Positions 17,729-29,015 of a DNA stretch of 64,000 nucleotides are shown piece after piece. Every line of letters starts with the position of its first letter. Position 1 is the stretch's first letter. The position numbers and the translations under genes are program-made. The notes beneath the pieces were generated by a model, which saw only the letters and a list, made by a program, of their open reading frames with translations, was not told the origin of the DNA and did not search any database. The stretch spans positions 62,001-126,000 of the forward strand of contig JAUNBA010000003.1 of assembly GCA_030527325.1 (NCBI GenBank). The letters run 5' to 3'. Source of the DNA: Slackia sp. Its GTDB lineage: Bacteria > Actinomycetota > Coriobacteriia > Coriobacteriales > Eggerthellaceae.

Positions 17729-18022
17729 ATGCTCATTGTGCTGGGAATCTTGACCGGAGTCCTCGGGTTCCTGCCCCTGTTCCTTTCGTTGAGGCTATCT
17801 CGTCGCTCCACTTCCACGCAAGCGCTGACGCTCGGTCTGTACGGGCTCGCCGGCGTTGCCGTTTCTCTAGTCGTGCTGATCGCCGGCCTGCTTGCATGCG
17901 CGTTTCTCGCGCGTGACGGCTTGGTCTCGTTCGTCGTCGCCGAAGGTGTCGTGTTCTTGGGCTGCACCATCGTCTACGTCGTATACAAGAACGTGCTCGC
18001 TAAGCGCAAGCGCGTCGAATAG
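17729..18022 (+). CDS. atpI: ATP synthase subunit I-like protein
   Basis: A 97-residue membrane protein with three to four hydrophobic segments and a basic C-terminus (KRKRVE), placed directly before atpB. Position and size fit AtpI, which helps c-ring assembly or handles Mg2+ for the F0 sector; direct sequence similarity within this family is weak, so the call is mainly by position. GAGGAG lies about fourteen bases before ATG 17729, longer than normal, so translation start strength may be modest. It is the first gene of the nine-gene ATP synthase operon. Confidence 0.75.
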   Translation: MLIVLGILTGVLGFLPLFLSLRLSRRSTSTQALTLGLYGLAGVAVSLVVLIAGLLACAFLARDGLVSFVVAEGVVFLGCTIVYVVYKNVLAKRKRVE

Positions 18023-18045
18023 GAACCATGTAAGGAAGGAATCTC

Positions 18046-18840
18046 ATGGGCGAAGCTCTCAACCAGTTCGTCTCCGAGGCGCAGGGCCTCGCGGCGCACT
18101 TCGATCCCACGACGGTGTTCAGCATCGGCGGCTGGGAAGTCACCCAATACGTTATCTGGCTGTTCATCGCACTTGCCGTGACGCTTGCCGTCGTTCTCAT
18201 TTCCGCGAAGAAGCTCCAGCTCATTCCTACCAACAAGTTCTTCAACACGGTGGAATACGGCTATGAGTTCGTGAACAAGAGCATCGCCGAAGACGTTATC
18301 GGCAACGGCTTCAAGCAGCATGTGCCGTTTTTGGCCACGATGTTCTTCTTCATCCTGATCTGCAACATCCTCGGCCTCATCCCCGGCTTCAAGACCGCGA
18401 CCGGCGCCATCTCCTGCACCTGGGCGCTTGCGGCCATCTCGTTCGTCTACTTCAACTACTACGGCCTGAAGAAGTTCGGCTTTCTGGGCTACTTCAAAAA
18501 CCTCTGCCCGAGCGGCGTGCCCGCTCCCATGGTTCCGGTCATTTGGTTCCTCGAGCTGTTCTCCATGGTCATCCGCGTTCTCACGCTGGCCGTCCGTCTT
18601 TACGGCAACATGCTCGCAGGCCATATGATGCTCGCCATCTTCGGCATCGCTACGACGTGCTTCATCCAGCAGGCGCTGTTCGCCGGCTCCATGGACCTGA
18701 TCGCGGGCCTGCCTTCGATCGCATGGTTCGTGCTGCTGGTGCTCATGTACGCCATGGAGTGCCTGGTCGCATTCATCCAGGCGTTCGTGTTCGCCATTCT
18801 TTCGGCATCGTACGTCAACACCGCCACCCACGCGCACTAG
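18046..18840 (+). CDS. atpB: F0F1 ATP synthase subunit a
   Basis: A 264-residue stator channel subunit with about six hydrophobic segments. The essential arginine that interacts with the c-ring carboxylate is R184 in LAVRLYGNMLAGH, the equivalent of E. coli R210. The stretch QHVPFLATMFFFILICNILGLIPG, across residues 91-114, is the usual family signature region. AAGGAAGGAA precedes the ATG. It lies 23 bases after atpI, and a 118-base gap without a gene or clear hairpin precedes atpE, which may allow extra translation of the multi-copy c subunit. Confidence 0.97.
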   Translation: MGEALNQFVSEAQGLAAHFDPTTVFSIGGWEVTQYVIWLFIALAVTLAVVLISAKKLQLIPTNKFFNTVEYGYEFVNKSIAEDVIGNGFKQHVPFLATMFFFILICNILGLIPGFKTATGAISCTWALAAISFVYFNYYGLKKFGFLGYFKNLCPSGVPAPMVPVIWFLELFSMVIRVLTLAVRLYGNMLAGHMMLAIFGIATTCFIQQALFAGSMDLIAGLPSIAWFVLLVLMYAMECLVAFIQAFVFAILSASYVNTATHAH

Positions 18841-18958
18841 GCGCATCGCCGCGCCGTCCGCGGCTAAACCACCCAGGTGTCACAGCTGCACCACTCAGCT
18901 GGCAATATAGGCAAGAAACCCCGATTAAAAGGCATGGGGTTCGACAAAGGAGGAAACT

Positions 18959-19177
18959 GTGGAAATCACTGTCGCACTCGCCGCACTGAAGGTCGTCGGC
19001 TACGGCCTGGCCGCCATCGGCCCTGGCATCGGCATCGGTATCGCTACCTACGGTCTGTGCGTCGCTGCTGCTCGCCAGCCCGAGATGAAGGGTCAGCTCA
19101 TGGGCTACTTCTTCATCGGTGCTGCAATGTCTGAGGCGTTGGCACTGCTCGGCTTGGTTCTGTTCTTCATCGGTTAA
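18959..19177 (+). CDS. atpE: F0F1 ATP synthase subunit c
   Basis: A 72-residue two-helix proteolipid that forms the rotor ring. The first helix has the glycine repeat GPGIGIGIATYG. The loop is ARQPE (38-42), and the ion-carrying glutamate is E59 in AAMSEALALLG. The residues that make a sodium site in Na+-type rings (a glutamine in helix 1 and Ser/Thr just after the glutamate) are absent here, so I infer a proton-driven ring. The start is GTG 18959 with AAAGGAGGAAAC immediately before it, the strongest ribosome site of the operon, fitting the need for many copies. Confidence 0.97.
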   Translation: MEITVALAALKVVGYGLAAIGPGIGIGIATYGLCVAAARQPEMKGQLMGYFFIGAAMSEALALLGLVLFFIG

Positions 19178-19230
19178 TCACCACGATTCACTGCATGATT
19201 TTCACGAGAAAAGAACAGGAGGCAAGCGAG

Positions 19231-19839
19231 TTGAAAGCGTACACACCCAAGGCTGGCAAGATCGGCGCTCTGGTTGCAACCGCAGCTACGGCCGCTTTGT
19301 GCTGCCCCGCGTATGCATTCGCTTCTGAGGCCGGTGGCGTCGAGGCCATCCTGCCTAAGATGAATGAATTCATCCCCATGCTCGTCGCCTTCATCATCCT
19401 GTGGGTCGTCCTCGCCAAGTTCGGCTGGCCCGTGTTCGATCGCATGCTCGAAAAGCGTTCGAACACCATTCGCGATGATCTGAAGAATGCCGAAGATGCC
19501 CGCCAGGAAAGCGAGCGTCTGCTTGAGGAATACAAGCAGCAGCTCGCCGAGGCCAAGGCCGAGGCTTCCCGTATCGTCGCCGACGCGAAGAAGACCGGCG
19601 AAGATGTGAAGGCCGACATCACGGCTAAGGCGCATCAGGAGGCTGCCGATATGATCGAGAAGGCCCATGCGGCCATCGAGGCGGAGAAGAAGGCGGCCGT
19701 GTCCGACCTGCAGTCTTCCGTCGCCGATCTTTCGGTCGCCGTGGCTGCCAAGCTCATCGGCAACGATCTGTCCGACGAACAGCATCGCGCTATGATCAAG
19801 CGCTACGTCGAAGAGGCAGGTAGTTTCAATGCCAACTAA
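19231..19839 (+). CDS. atpF: F0F1 ATP synthase subunit b
   Basis: A 202-residue peripheral stalk subunit. I prefer TTG 19231 because AGGAGG (19217-19222) lies eight bases upstream; the ATG at 19195 has no such site. Unusually, there are two hydrophobic segments: a signal-peptide-like one at residues 9-28 ending in PAYAFA, and the normal membrane anchor in FIPMLVAFIILWVVLAKFGW. The rest is a long charged coiled coil (KNAEDARQESERLLEEYKQQ onward) that forms the stalk dimer. The N-terminal extension suggests that the protein is processed or crosses the membrane first. It overlaps atpH by 11 bases. Confidence 0.93.
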   Translation: MKAYTPKAGKIGALVATAATAALCCPAYAFASEAGGVEAILPKMNEFIPMLVAFIILWVVLAKFGWPVFDRMLEKRSNTIRDDLKNAEDARQESERLLEEYKQQLAEAKAEASRIVADAKKTGEDVKADITAKAHQEAADMIEKAHAAIEAEKKAAVSDLQSSVADLSVAVAAKLIGNDLSDEQHRAMIKRYVEEAGSFNAN

Positions 19840-20406
19840 CCGTCTGCTTGCTAAAGAAGAAGTCGCCGCTTACGTGAACCTGCTTCTCGAAGCCGCCTCC
19901 AACGAGGGCGGACAGAAGCGTGTGCTCGAGGTGCGCGACCAGCTGGGCCTCGTGCTTTCGAGCTATCGCGGCAACGCCGATCTGCGCGAAGCGCTCAACG
20001 ACCCGGCATATTCCCCTGAGCAGCGTGGACGTTTGGCCGCCAATGTGTTCGAGGGAGTAGACCCCTTGGTCAACAGCGTGATCGCCATCATGGCGGAGCG
20101 TGGCAACCTCGGCATGCTCTCGGCGGTCGTCTCTTCGTTCGAAGAGACTTCCGAAGAGAAGCTGGGCGTTTGCGTCGTCGACGTGACCACCGTGGTCGCG
20201 CTCGATGACGAGCTTCGCACGGTTATCACCGAAAAGCTTTCCAAGGATCTGGGCAAAGACGTCGTGCTGCGCGAGCACATCGACGCGTCCATCCTGGGCG
20301 GCATTATCATGAGTACCCATGGAAAACGCATCGACGCGAGCGTGGCTTCTCAGCTGGAGCACACTCGCAACGTGCTTACGGAATCTAACGATGGAGGTGA
20401 ATGCTA

Positions 20407-20407
<1 letters not shown>
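19829..20407 (+). CDS. atpH: F0F1 ATP synthase subunit delta
   Basis: A 192-residue OSCP-type stalk subunit that joins the b stalk to the top of the alpha/beta hexamer. The N-terminal part is an all-helical domain, and the C-terminal part has the family signature where a conserved [18 protein letters not shown] stretch precedes the last helix. Length is normal. Its start overlaps the end of atpF by 11 bases and its TAG overlaps the GTG of atpA by one base (TAGTG), so the three are translationally coupled. Confidence 0.95.
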
Positions 20408-21966
<1,559 letters not shown>

Positions 21967-21980
21967 AGGAAGGCCTGAAC

Positions 21981-22880
21981 ATGCCTAACCTGCACGACAT
22001 TGAAAAGCGCATCAAGTCGGTTTCTTCGACCAAGCAGATTACGCGCACCATGGAGATGGTCGCAGGCGCCAAGGTGAAGCACGCCACCGAGCGTATCGTC
22101 ACCGCCACGCCGTACGCCGAATCCATGACCGAGATGCTCCAGGGCGTCGCGGCGCGCGTGCAGGCCAGCGAGAATCCCTTGCTGGAAAAACGTTCGGATG
22201 TGAAACGCATGCTGGTAGTGGCCGTGGTCTCCGACCGCGGCCTCGCCGGCGGCTTCAACTCCAACGTGCTGCGCACGGTCGAGAAGATGATTCGCGCGAA
22301 AAAGGCGCAGGGTGTCGAAGTCGATGTTATCGCTTGCGGCAAGAAGGCTGTTGGATTTTTCAAGTACCGCAATATCGTGCCCGTGCTTGATTTCAAGGAT
22401 CTTTCCGCCGACCCTACGCTCGAAGAGGCGAATGCCATCGCCGATTACGCTGTCAAAGCGTATGAAGAAGGCAGTGTCGACGAGGTGGTGCTGGTGTACA
22501 ACCACGCGAAGAATGCCGCCGAACAGGTGCTTCGCGAGGAAGTCATTCTGCCCGTCGATACGCAAGCTGTCATGGCCGCTGCCGCCGATACGGCGGAAGC
22601 TGCAACCGATAGCGTTCCCGCCGGCATCGAATTCGAGCCGGAGCCGGCCGATGTGCTGGCGCGCCTTCTGCCCGCCTACCTGCGCACGTCGATCTATCAT
22701 GCGTTGATCGATTCCGCCGCAGGCGAGCAGTCCGCTCGTCGCTCCGCAATGCACTCGGCTACCGAGAACGCCAATGAGATGGTGGAAACGCTGTCCAGGT
22801 TGTATAACCGTGTACGTCAAGGTGCCATCACCACTGAGATCTCCGAGATCGTGGGTGGCGCTGCAGCTTTGGAGGAATAA
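21981..22880 (+). CDS. atpG: F0F1 ATP synthase subunit gamma
   Basis: A 299-residue central shaft subunit. The N-terminal helix has the family start DIEKRIKSVSSTKQITRTME, and the C-terminal helix ends in the conserved LYNRVRQGAITTEISEIVGGA. Between them is the Rossmann-like domain, with VVSDRGLAGGFNSNV as its first strand-turn. An acidic, alanine-rich insert at about residues 195-225 (AVMAAAADTAEAATD and following) is not part of the core fold and makes the protein a little longer than the E. coli form. AAAGGAAGG precedes the ATG. It runs directly into atpD. Confidence 0.97.
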   Translation: MPNLHDIEKRIKSVSSTKQITRTMEMVAGAKVKHATERIVTATPYAESMTEMLQGVAARVQASENPLLEKRSDVKRMLVVAVVSDRGLAGGFNSNVLRTVEKMIRAKKAQGVEVDVIACGKKAVGFFKYRNIVPVLDFKDLSADPTLEEANAIADYAVKAYEEGSVDEVVLVYNHAKNAAEQVLREEVILPVDTQAVMAAAADTAEAATDSVPAGIEFEPEPADVLARLLPAYLRTSIYHALIDSAAGEQSARRSAMHSATENANEMVETLSRLYNRVRQGAITTEISEIVGGAAALEE

Positions 22881-24338
<1,458 letters not shown>

Positions 24339-24341
24339 GCT

Positions 24342-24605
24342 ATGGCGAAATTCACCTGCGATATCGTGACGCCTGAAGCGAAGTGCTACACCGGCGAAGT
24401 TCACTTCGTCGTGGTGCCCGGCACCGAAGGCGAGATGGGCTTCTTGTCCGGTCATGTGCCCCTGGTGTCCACGCTGAGCGACGGCTTGGTCCGCGTTCAG
24501 GAGGACGAGGGCGCTTCGTTCAAGGAGTTCGCCATCGAGGGTGGCTACGTGCAGGTCAGCGGCACGAAGGTCATCATCTTGGCCGACAAAGCCGAGCAGC
24601 GCTAA
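24342..24605 (+). CDS. atpC: F0F1 ATP synthase subunit epsilon, short form
   Basis: An 87-residue protein covering only the N-terminal beta-sandwich of epsilon (FTCDIVTPEAKCYTGEV, then GFLSGHVPLVSTLSDG and a final GGYVQVSGTKVIILAD strand). The C-terminal two-helix domain, which inhibits ATP hydrolysis in most bacteria whose epsilon is about 130-140 residues, is missing. The stop codon is clean and is followed by a terminator 26 bases on, so this is a natural short form and not a frameshift. It closes the atp operon, three bases after atpD. Confidence 0.94.
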   Translation: MAKFTCDIVTPEAKCYTGEVHFVVVPGTEGEMGFLSGHVPLVSTLSDGLVRVQEDEGASFKEFAIEGGYVQVSGTKVIILADKAEQR

Positions 24606-24633
24606 GCGATAGGCGTCTGCATATTCCGCTTGA

Positions 24634-24668
24634 AAAGGGCGGTCCCGCATTGCGCGGGGCCGCCCTTT
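24634..24668 (+). terminator. Terminator of the ATP synthase operon
   Basis: A 15-bp stem, arms 24634-24648 and 24654-24668 (one wobble), with a 5-base loop and CCCTTTGT at the end. It lies 28 bases after the atpC stop. From here to 24846 there is no gene; the stretch is the leader of the next gene. Confidence 0.85.
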
Positions 24669-24846
24669 GTCGTTGTTCGCTCGTGCCGCTTTTTGTCTCT
24701 ACGCGCGCATTTACGCACTGTTTACGGGGATTTCGAATATGAACATGCTATCGGGAGTCGATGGAAGGTGTCTATTTCCAGGCGAAAGGCGCGCAATATG
24801 TGGTTCACTGATGCATAAAGAACGCTACGGATGCACAGGAGGATTC

Positions 24847-26673
24847 GTGAAGCAAGCGAGAAACGTCATAGCGGCAGGCATGTCCCTGTCGCTTGCATTG
24901 GGGGCGCTTCCGCCGACGGCATTCGCCGCAGGCGAAGCGGATGCGTCTGCCCGTGCGGCGGCCTCCGTCGCTTCGGCGCAGCATGATGCGTCTGCTGCGC
25001 CTGCAGTCGCCGACGGGTTGCCCGAAAGCGATTACGACAAGGCCGATTTCTACAGCGCGCCGGACGAGGACGACGCGGCGCCCCGTGCGCTGCTTGCGGC
25101 CCGCGCGACGGTCGAGCCGCGCGTCATATCGAAGGATATGCTGTATTTCGGCGCGTACGAAGGCGGAAGCTATGACCGCACCTTCAGCTACGGCGACGGC
25201 TACCATGCCATGGGTTATTACCAGTTCGACCATCGCTACGGGCTGAAGGATTTCCTTTTGGCTTGCTACGACTACGATCCCGCGACGTATGCGATGTTCG
25301 CCCGCTTCGCGGCCGTGTCCGACGCCGAGTTCGAAGCGGATGACGCCATTCGTAAAAACGGCGCGTTCACGCCTTTGGGCCGCAGCCTCATCGATGCGTG
25401 GGAGGCTGCGTATGCGGCCGATGCGTACGAGTTCTCGCGCCTGCAAGACGATTGGGCCTACACCCACTATTACCTGCCGGCCGAACGCTATCTCGCCGGC
25501 CGCGGCATCCACATCGCCGATCGCAACGATGCCGTCAAGGGGCTGTGCTGGGGGCTGACCAACCTTTTCGGCGCCACGGGCTGGCATAAGTTCGTGGGCG
25601 GCGTGTCCGACGGCTACGACTGGAATGGCGTCTACCACTATTTGAGCGAGAACTACGATTGGCCGGGGTGCGGCCTGCGCGACGACATGTCCGATGTCGA
25701 ATTCGTCACGGTTCTGTGCAATTACGTGGTGGACAATGTGGCGGTGTTTTACGCGGGCCAGCCCGAATATCACGAGGGCTGGCAGAACCGCTACCGCAAG
25801 GAGCTCGCGCAGTGCTTGGCCATCATCGAGCGCACGGGGGATACCCATGCGCCGTCTTCGGGCGATGACGGCTTGCAGGACGGCGGGGAGGGCGCGCCTG
25901 AAAACGGCGGTGCGCAGCCCGAATCTCCGCAGCAGCCCGACCAGACGCCCGTCGAACCGCAGCCCGCGCCCGAGCCCGATCCTCAACCGTCGCCCGACCC
26001 CGATCAGGGATCGACGACGCCTCCTGCGCCTTCTCCGTCGCCCGCTCCTCAGCCTGCGCCTAAGCCCGACGCGCCCGAGGCGAACGGCCCGCAGGATGCG
26101 CCCGCCATGCCGCAGGGCGATTCGACGCTGCCTGCCTTGCCGCTCGTGCCGCCGCTTGCACCTCCTGCTGCGCCGCAGCTGCCCGACGCGAACGCTCCCC
26201 ATGAGGATGCGGCGCCGACGCCCGATGGCGATGCCGGCCATGGTGCCGACGGGCAGGTTCCCGGCGGCGAATCGGAAGGCGACGATGCTCCCTCCGGCGA
26301 CGACGCGGCGCAGGAGCAGGACGACGCGACGAGTGGTCAGAACGACGCGGGGGATACCCAGACGCCGCCCGCATCCGATGATGCACACGGCGATGACGGT
26401 ACGCATGCCGGCTCGGACGAGTCGGATACTCAGACGGGCGTGACGCATCAGGAAGGTGCCGCGTCCGCTCCTGCAGCGCCCGAGGCCGTCCAGCAGGGCG
26501 CGTTCGCGCAGACGGCCGCCGCCGATGCCGATCAGCAGGCCCGCGCGGCGCAGTCGGGCATTCTGTCGCAGACCAATGACGGCACGCGTGCGGCTCTTGT
26601 CGGCGCGGTGGTGGCCATACTGGTCGCCGTCGTCGGCACCGTGGTGGCGCTGCGCCTGCGTCATCGCCGCTAG
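24847..26673 (+). CDS. Secreted lysozyme-like protein with Pro-rich stalk and C-terminal anchor
   Basis: A 608-residue exported protein. The GTG at 24847 follows AGGAGG (24837-24842) by four bases. Residues 1-27 form a signal peptide ending AFA. Residues about 98-340 form a globular domain beginning LYFGAYEGGSYDRTFSYGDG, then YHAMGYYQFDHRYGL. This pattern recalls the lysozyme-like C-terminal domains of VgrG3 and related muramidases, with E105 as candidate catalytic acid. A stalk rich in Pro, Asp, Glu and Gln follows (about 345-560). At the end are LSQTN (573-577), a TM helix (582-603) and an RLRHRR tail, laid out as a sortase sorting signal with an unusual motif. It is probably a wall-attached peptidoglycan hydrolase; the enzymatic call is moderate. 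Confidence 0.7.
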   Translation: MKQARNVIAAGMSLSLALGALPPTAFAAGEADASARAAASVASAQHDASAAPAVADGLPESDYDKADFYSAPDEDDAAPRALLAARATVEPRVISKDMLYFGAYEGGSYDRTFSYGDGYHAMGYYQFDHRYGLKDFLLACYDYDPATYAMFARFAAVSDAEFEADDAIRKNGAFTPLGRSLIDAWEAAYAADAYEFSRLQDDWAYTHYYLPAERYLAGRGIHIADRNDAVKGLCWGLTNLFGATGWHKFVGGVSDGYDWNGVYHYLSENYDWPGCGLRDDMSDVEFVTVLCNYVVDNVAVFYAGQPEYHEGWQNRYRKELAQCLAIIERTGDTHAPSSGDDGLQDGGEGAPENGGAQPESPQQPDQTPVEPQPAPEPDPQPSPDPDQGSTTPPAPSPSPAPQPAPKPDAPEANGPQDAPAMPQGDSTLPALPLVPPLAPPAAPQLPDANAPHEDAAPTPDGDAGHGADGQVPGGESEGDDAPSGDDAAQEQDDATSGQNDAGDTQTPPASDDAHGDDGTHAGSDESDTQTGVTHQEGAASAPAAPEAVQQGAFAQTAAADADQQARAAQSGILSQTNDGTRAALVGAVVAILVAVVGTVVALRLRHRR

Positions 26674-26710
26674 CACGGCCGCGCATCGCGAGTCGCGTGC
26701 GAATCGAACG

Positions 26711-26770
26711 AGGCTTCCGTGCCCGTATGATCCCTTTCGGGGCATATGCGGGCACGGAAGCCTTTTCTTT
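26711..26770 (+). terminator. Strong terminator after the lysozyme-like gene
   Basis: Perfect 15-bp outer stem (26711-26725 with 26749-26763), a further paired inner part and CCTTTTCTTTTC at the 3' end. Confidence 0.85.
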
Positions 26771-26918
26771 TCTCATGGGGGCGTCTGGCTCGCTTCGCCC
26801 GGCGCGCGGCGTGCGTGCTTCGCTTCGCGGGCGGCAGTCTTCGACGCATCGGATACGCGCGATGCCATGCGGGCTCGCGTCCGGGCCGCAGTGCGCTGCA
26901 TCGCGAATCACGATAACG

Positions 26919-26952
26919 GAAAGGGGCCGCTCCCGAAGGAACGGCCCCTTTC
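26919..26952. terminator. Terminator facing the YfcC-like gene
   Basis: Perfect 11-bp stem, arms 26919-26929 and 26942-26952, 45 bases beyond the stop of the minus-strand transporter. It works for the minus strand and possibly both. The 160 bases between this and the previous hairpin show no gene. Confidence 0.75.
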
Positions 26953-26996
26953 GCATGAGATATGGCGACCGCCGTTAAAGGCGATGGGGAAGTCGG

Positions 26997-28580
26997 CTAT
27001 GCGCCCACCATGACTTGGACGACCAGCAGGGCTCCGCCGAAGACGAGCAGGAATCCTACCATGGGAAGCACGAACTTCAACCAGTGCGTGTACTTCATGT
27101 CCAACATGGTCAGTGTTGCCATGACCAGGCCTGTCGGCGCCAGGTACAGCATCGCGTACTGACCCCAGTTGTAGGCGGAAACGATGACCGAGCGGTCGAT
27201 GCCGACGGTGTCGGCGAGAGGCGCCAGAATGGGCATTGCCAAAACGGCCAGGCCCGAAGAGGACGGCACGATGAAGCCCAGCAGGAAGAAGATGAACATC
27301 ATCATGACGATGAAGACGGCGCCTTCCATGCCCTGGACCGCATTGGATGCCCAGTACAGCAGGGTGTCGGAGATCAGGCCCTCTTCCATGATCAGGTTGA
27401 CGCCGCGCGCCAGGCCGATGATCAGGGACACGCCGACGAGGCTCGAAGCGCCGTTGATGAAGGCGTCCACGACGGTCTTCTCGTCAAGGCCGGTCAGGAA
27501 GATGCAGATGATGGCGATGAACAGGAAGGAAGCTGCCATCTGCGGGAACCACCAGTGCAGGTTCACGACGCCGTAGATCATGATGACGAACGCGGAGACG
27601 AACAGCACCAGGATGAGCTTGCGACGCCAGTCGAACGCGGGGATGGTGTTGGAGTGCGAGTCATGCACGCTGAAGAGCTTCGCGAAATGCTCGCGGTCCT
27701 CGTAGGTGTAGGAGGCCTCGGGGTTCTTCTTGATCTTCTTGCAGTACCAGTACAGGTACGAGATCACGACGATAGCGCCCACGACGCAGCCCACGACGCG
27801 CCATTCGATGCCCTCGGTCCAGGCGACGCCTGCGGCGTTGGATGCGATGACGACGGAGAAGGGGTTGATCGTGGAGAACGTGGTGCCCATGGAGCCGGCG
27901 AGGAAGATGGCGCCGACGCAGACGATGGAGTCATATCCCAACGCGAGGAATATAGGCACCAGAATGGGATAGAAGGCCACCGCTTCCTCTTCGAGGCCGC
28001 AGGTGGTGCCGCCGAGCACCATGAGCGCGCTGACGAGGAATACCAAGAGGAATTCGCGACCCTTGGTCTTCTTCGTCAAGGCAACCAGGCCCGACTCGAA
28101 AGCGCCCGATGCGTTGACGACGCCGATCAAGCCGCCCAGAACAAGGATGAACACCATGATGTCGACGCCGTTGATGGTGCCGTTGACCATGGCCTTGGTG
28201 ACGTCGAAGACGCCCTTGGGCTGCTGAGGCAGCTCTTCATAGGTGCCGGGGACGGAGATGGGCTTGGTGATGGAGCCGTCGAGGAACTTGTTGACGTCGA
28301 CCTTCATGTCCTGCAGCTCGGGATCTGCGCGGAAGGCCTCTTCGGTTGCCGGTATCGTGCGAACGTCGCCGTTAGGCTCGGTGATTTGGAATTCCGAGGA
28401 ATCCGGCAGGTATGCCAGCTTGGAATAGGCGCCTGCGGGGATGAACCACGTGGCGATGACCGCCAGGATGGTGATCACGAACAGGATCGTGAACGCGGTA
28501 GGAACGCTGAATTTCTTCTTCTTTTTCGGCGGTGTTTCGACCGTCGCGGTCGGCGTTGCGACCGCTGCTTCTGCTGCCAT
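26997..28580 (-). CDS. YfcC/DcuC-like anaerobic membrane transporter
   Basis: A 527-residue polytopic protein of the YfcC family (ion transporter superfamily). A basic cytosolic N-terminus (PPKKKKKFSVP) precedes the first helix, then a large extracytoplasmic loop of about 90 residues. About ten more helices follow, with the motifs GGTTCGLEEEAVAFYPILVP and GSMGTTFSTINPFSVVIAS typical of the family. Relatives carry C4-dicarboxylates, basic amino acids or short peptides; some act as arginine:ornithine antiporters. The substrate is not evident. CAAGGAGGCAAC precedes the ATG on the minus strand. The divergent membrane LuxR gene at 29016 is its likely regulator, repeating the arrangement at 8572-12338. 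Confidence 0.88.
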   Translation of the reverse strand: MAAEAAVATPTATVETPPKKKKKFSVPTAFTILFVITILAVIATWFIPAGAYSKLAYLPDSSEFQITEPNGDVRTIPATEEAFRADPELQDMKVDVNKFLDGSITKPISVPGTYEELPQQPKGVFDVTKAMVNGTINGVDIMVFILVLGGLIGVVNASGAFESGLVALTKKTKGREFLLVFLVSALMVLGGTTCGLEEEAVAFYPILVPIFLALGYDSIVCVGAIFLAGSMGTTFSTINPFSVVIASNAAGVAWTEGIEWRVVGCVVGAIVVISYLYWYCKKIKKNPEASYTYEDREHFAKLFSVHDSHSNTIPAFDWRRKLILVLFVSAFVIMIYGVVNLHWWFPQMAASFLFIAIICIFLTGLDEKTVVDAFINGASSLVGVSLIIGLARGVNLIMEEGLISDTLLYWASNAVQGMEGAVFIVMMMFIFFLLGFIVPSSSGLAVLAMPILAPLADTVGIDRSVIVSAYNWGQYAMLYLAPTGLVMATLTMLDMKYTHWLKFVLPMVGFLLVFGGALLVVQVMVGA

Positions 28581-28859
28581 GTTGCCTCCTTGCAGTAGTG
28601 TCGCCGCCCGGTGCGGGCGGCCCTTCTTCTATGGAAAAGCCGTTCTTCCCATACAGCTTTCATAGGACATGCGGGGCGCTTCGTGCGAGGCGCGCTCCCT
28701 TCGTCGAAGGGGCGGCGAACCGTGCGCAAATAGGGGTGGCGCGCGGTTCGCCTCTGGCTGTGCGAGTGCTGTGTGCATCTGGCACGGTATGCATCAGAGC
28801 GTAAAACGCGCCGGCGCTTGGCGGCGTCGGCGCGCACTGCTCTGTAGGTCTACTGTATG

Positions 28860-28940
28860 GCGGCGAGTCCGTTTTCAGTATATCTAAACTGGGTTGGAGG
28901 CGGGTTTAATTTGGGTGTAGAATAAGGTTTAGTCGATTAC
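28860..28940. promoter_or_regulatory. A+T-rich divergent control region with TTTAG/CTAAA elements
   Basis: The 435-base gap 28581-29015 has no gene. Its only A+T-rich part, near 28878-28940, holds CTAAAC (28884-28889), GTTTAA (28904-28909) and GTTTAG (28927-28932), the first and last in inverted order. These are possible regulator half-sites or -10 elements for the divergent transporter and LuxR genes; no single promoter is convincing. Confidence 0.35.
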
Positions 28941-29015
28941 TCTTGTGCGTTTGCCCAGGTGCTGCGGCCGAAATATTACTCGGCTTCTCCGTATTCGCGA
29001 AATGGGGATCCTTGC

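Noticed and set aside
18841..18958. Possible tRNA-like GGTTCGA word before atpE
   Set aside because: No acceptor or anticodon stem can be built around it; the word is simply part of the atpE leader.
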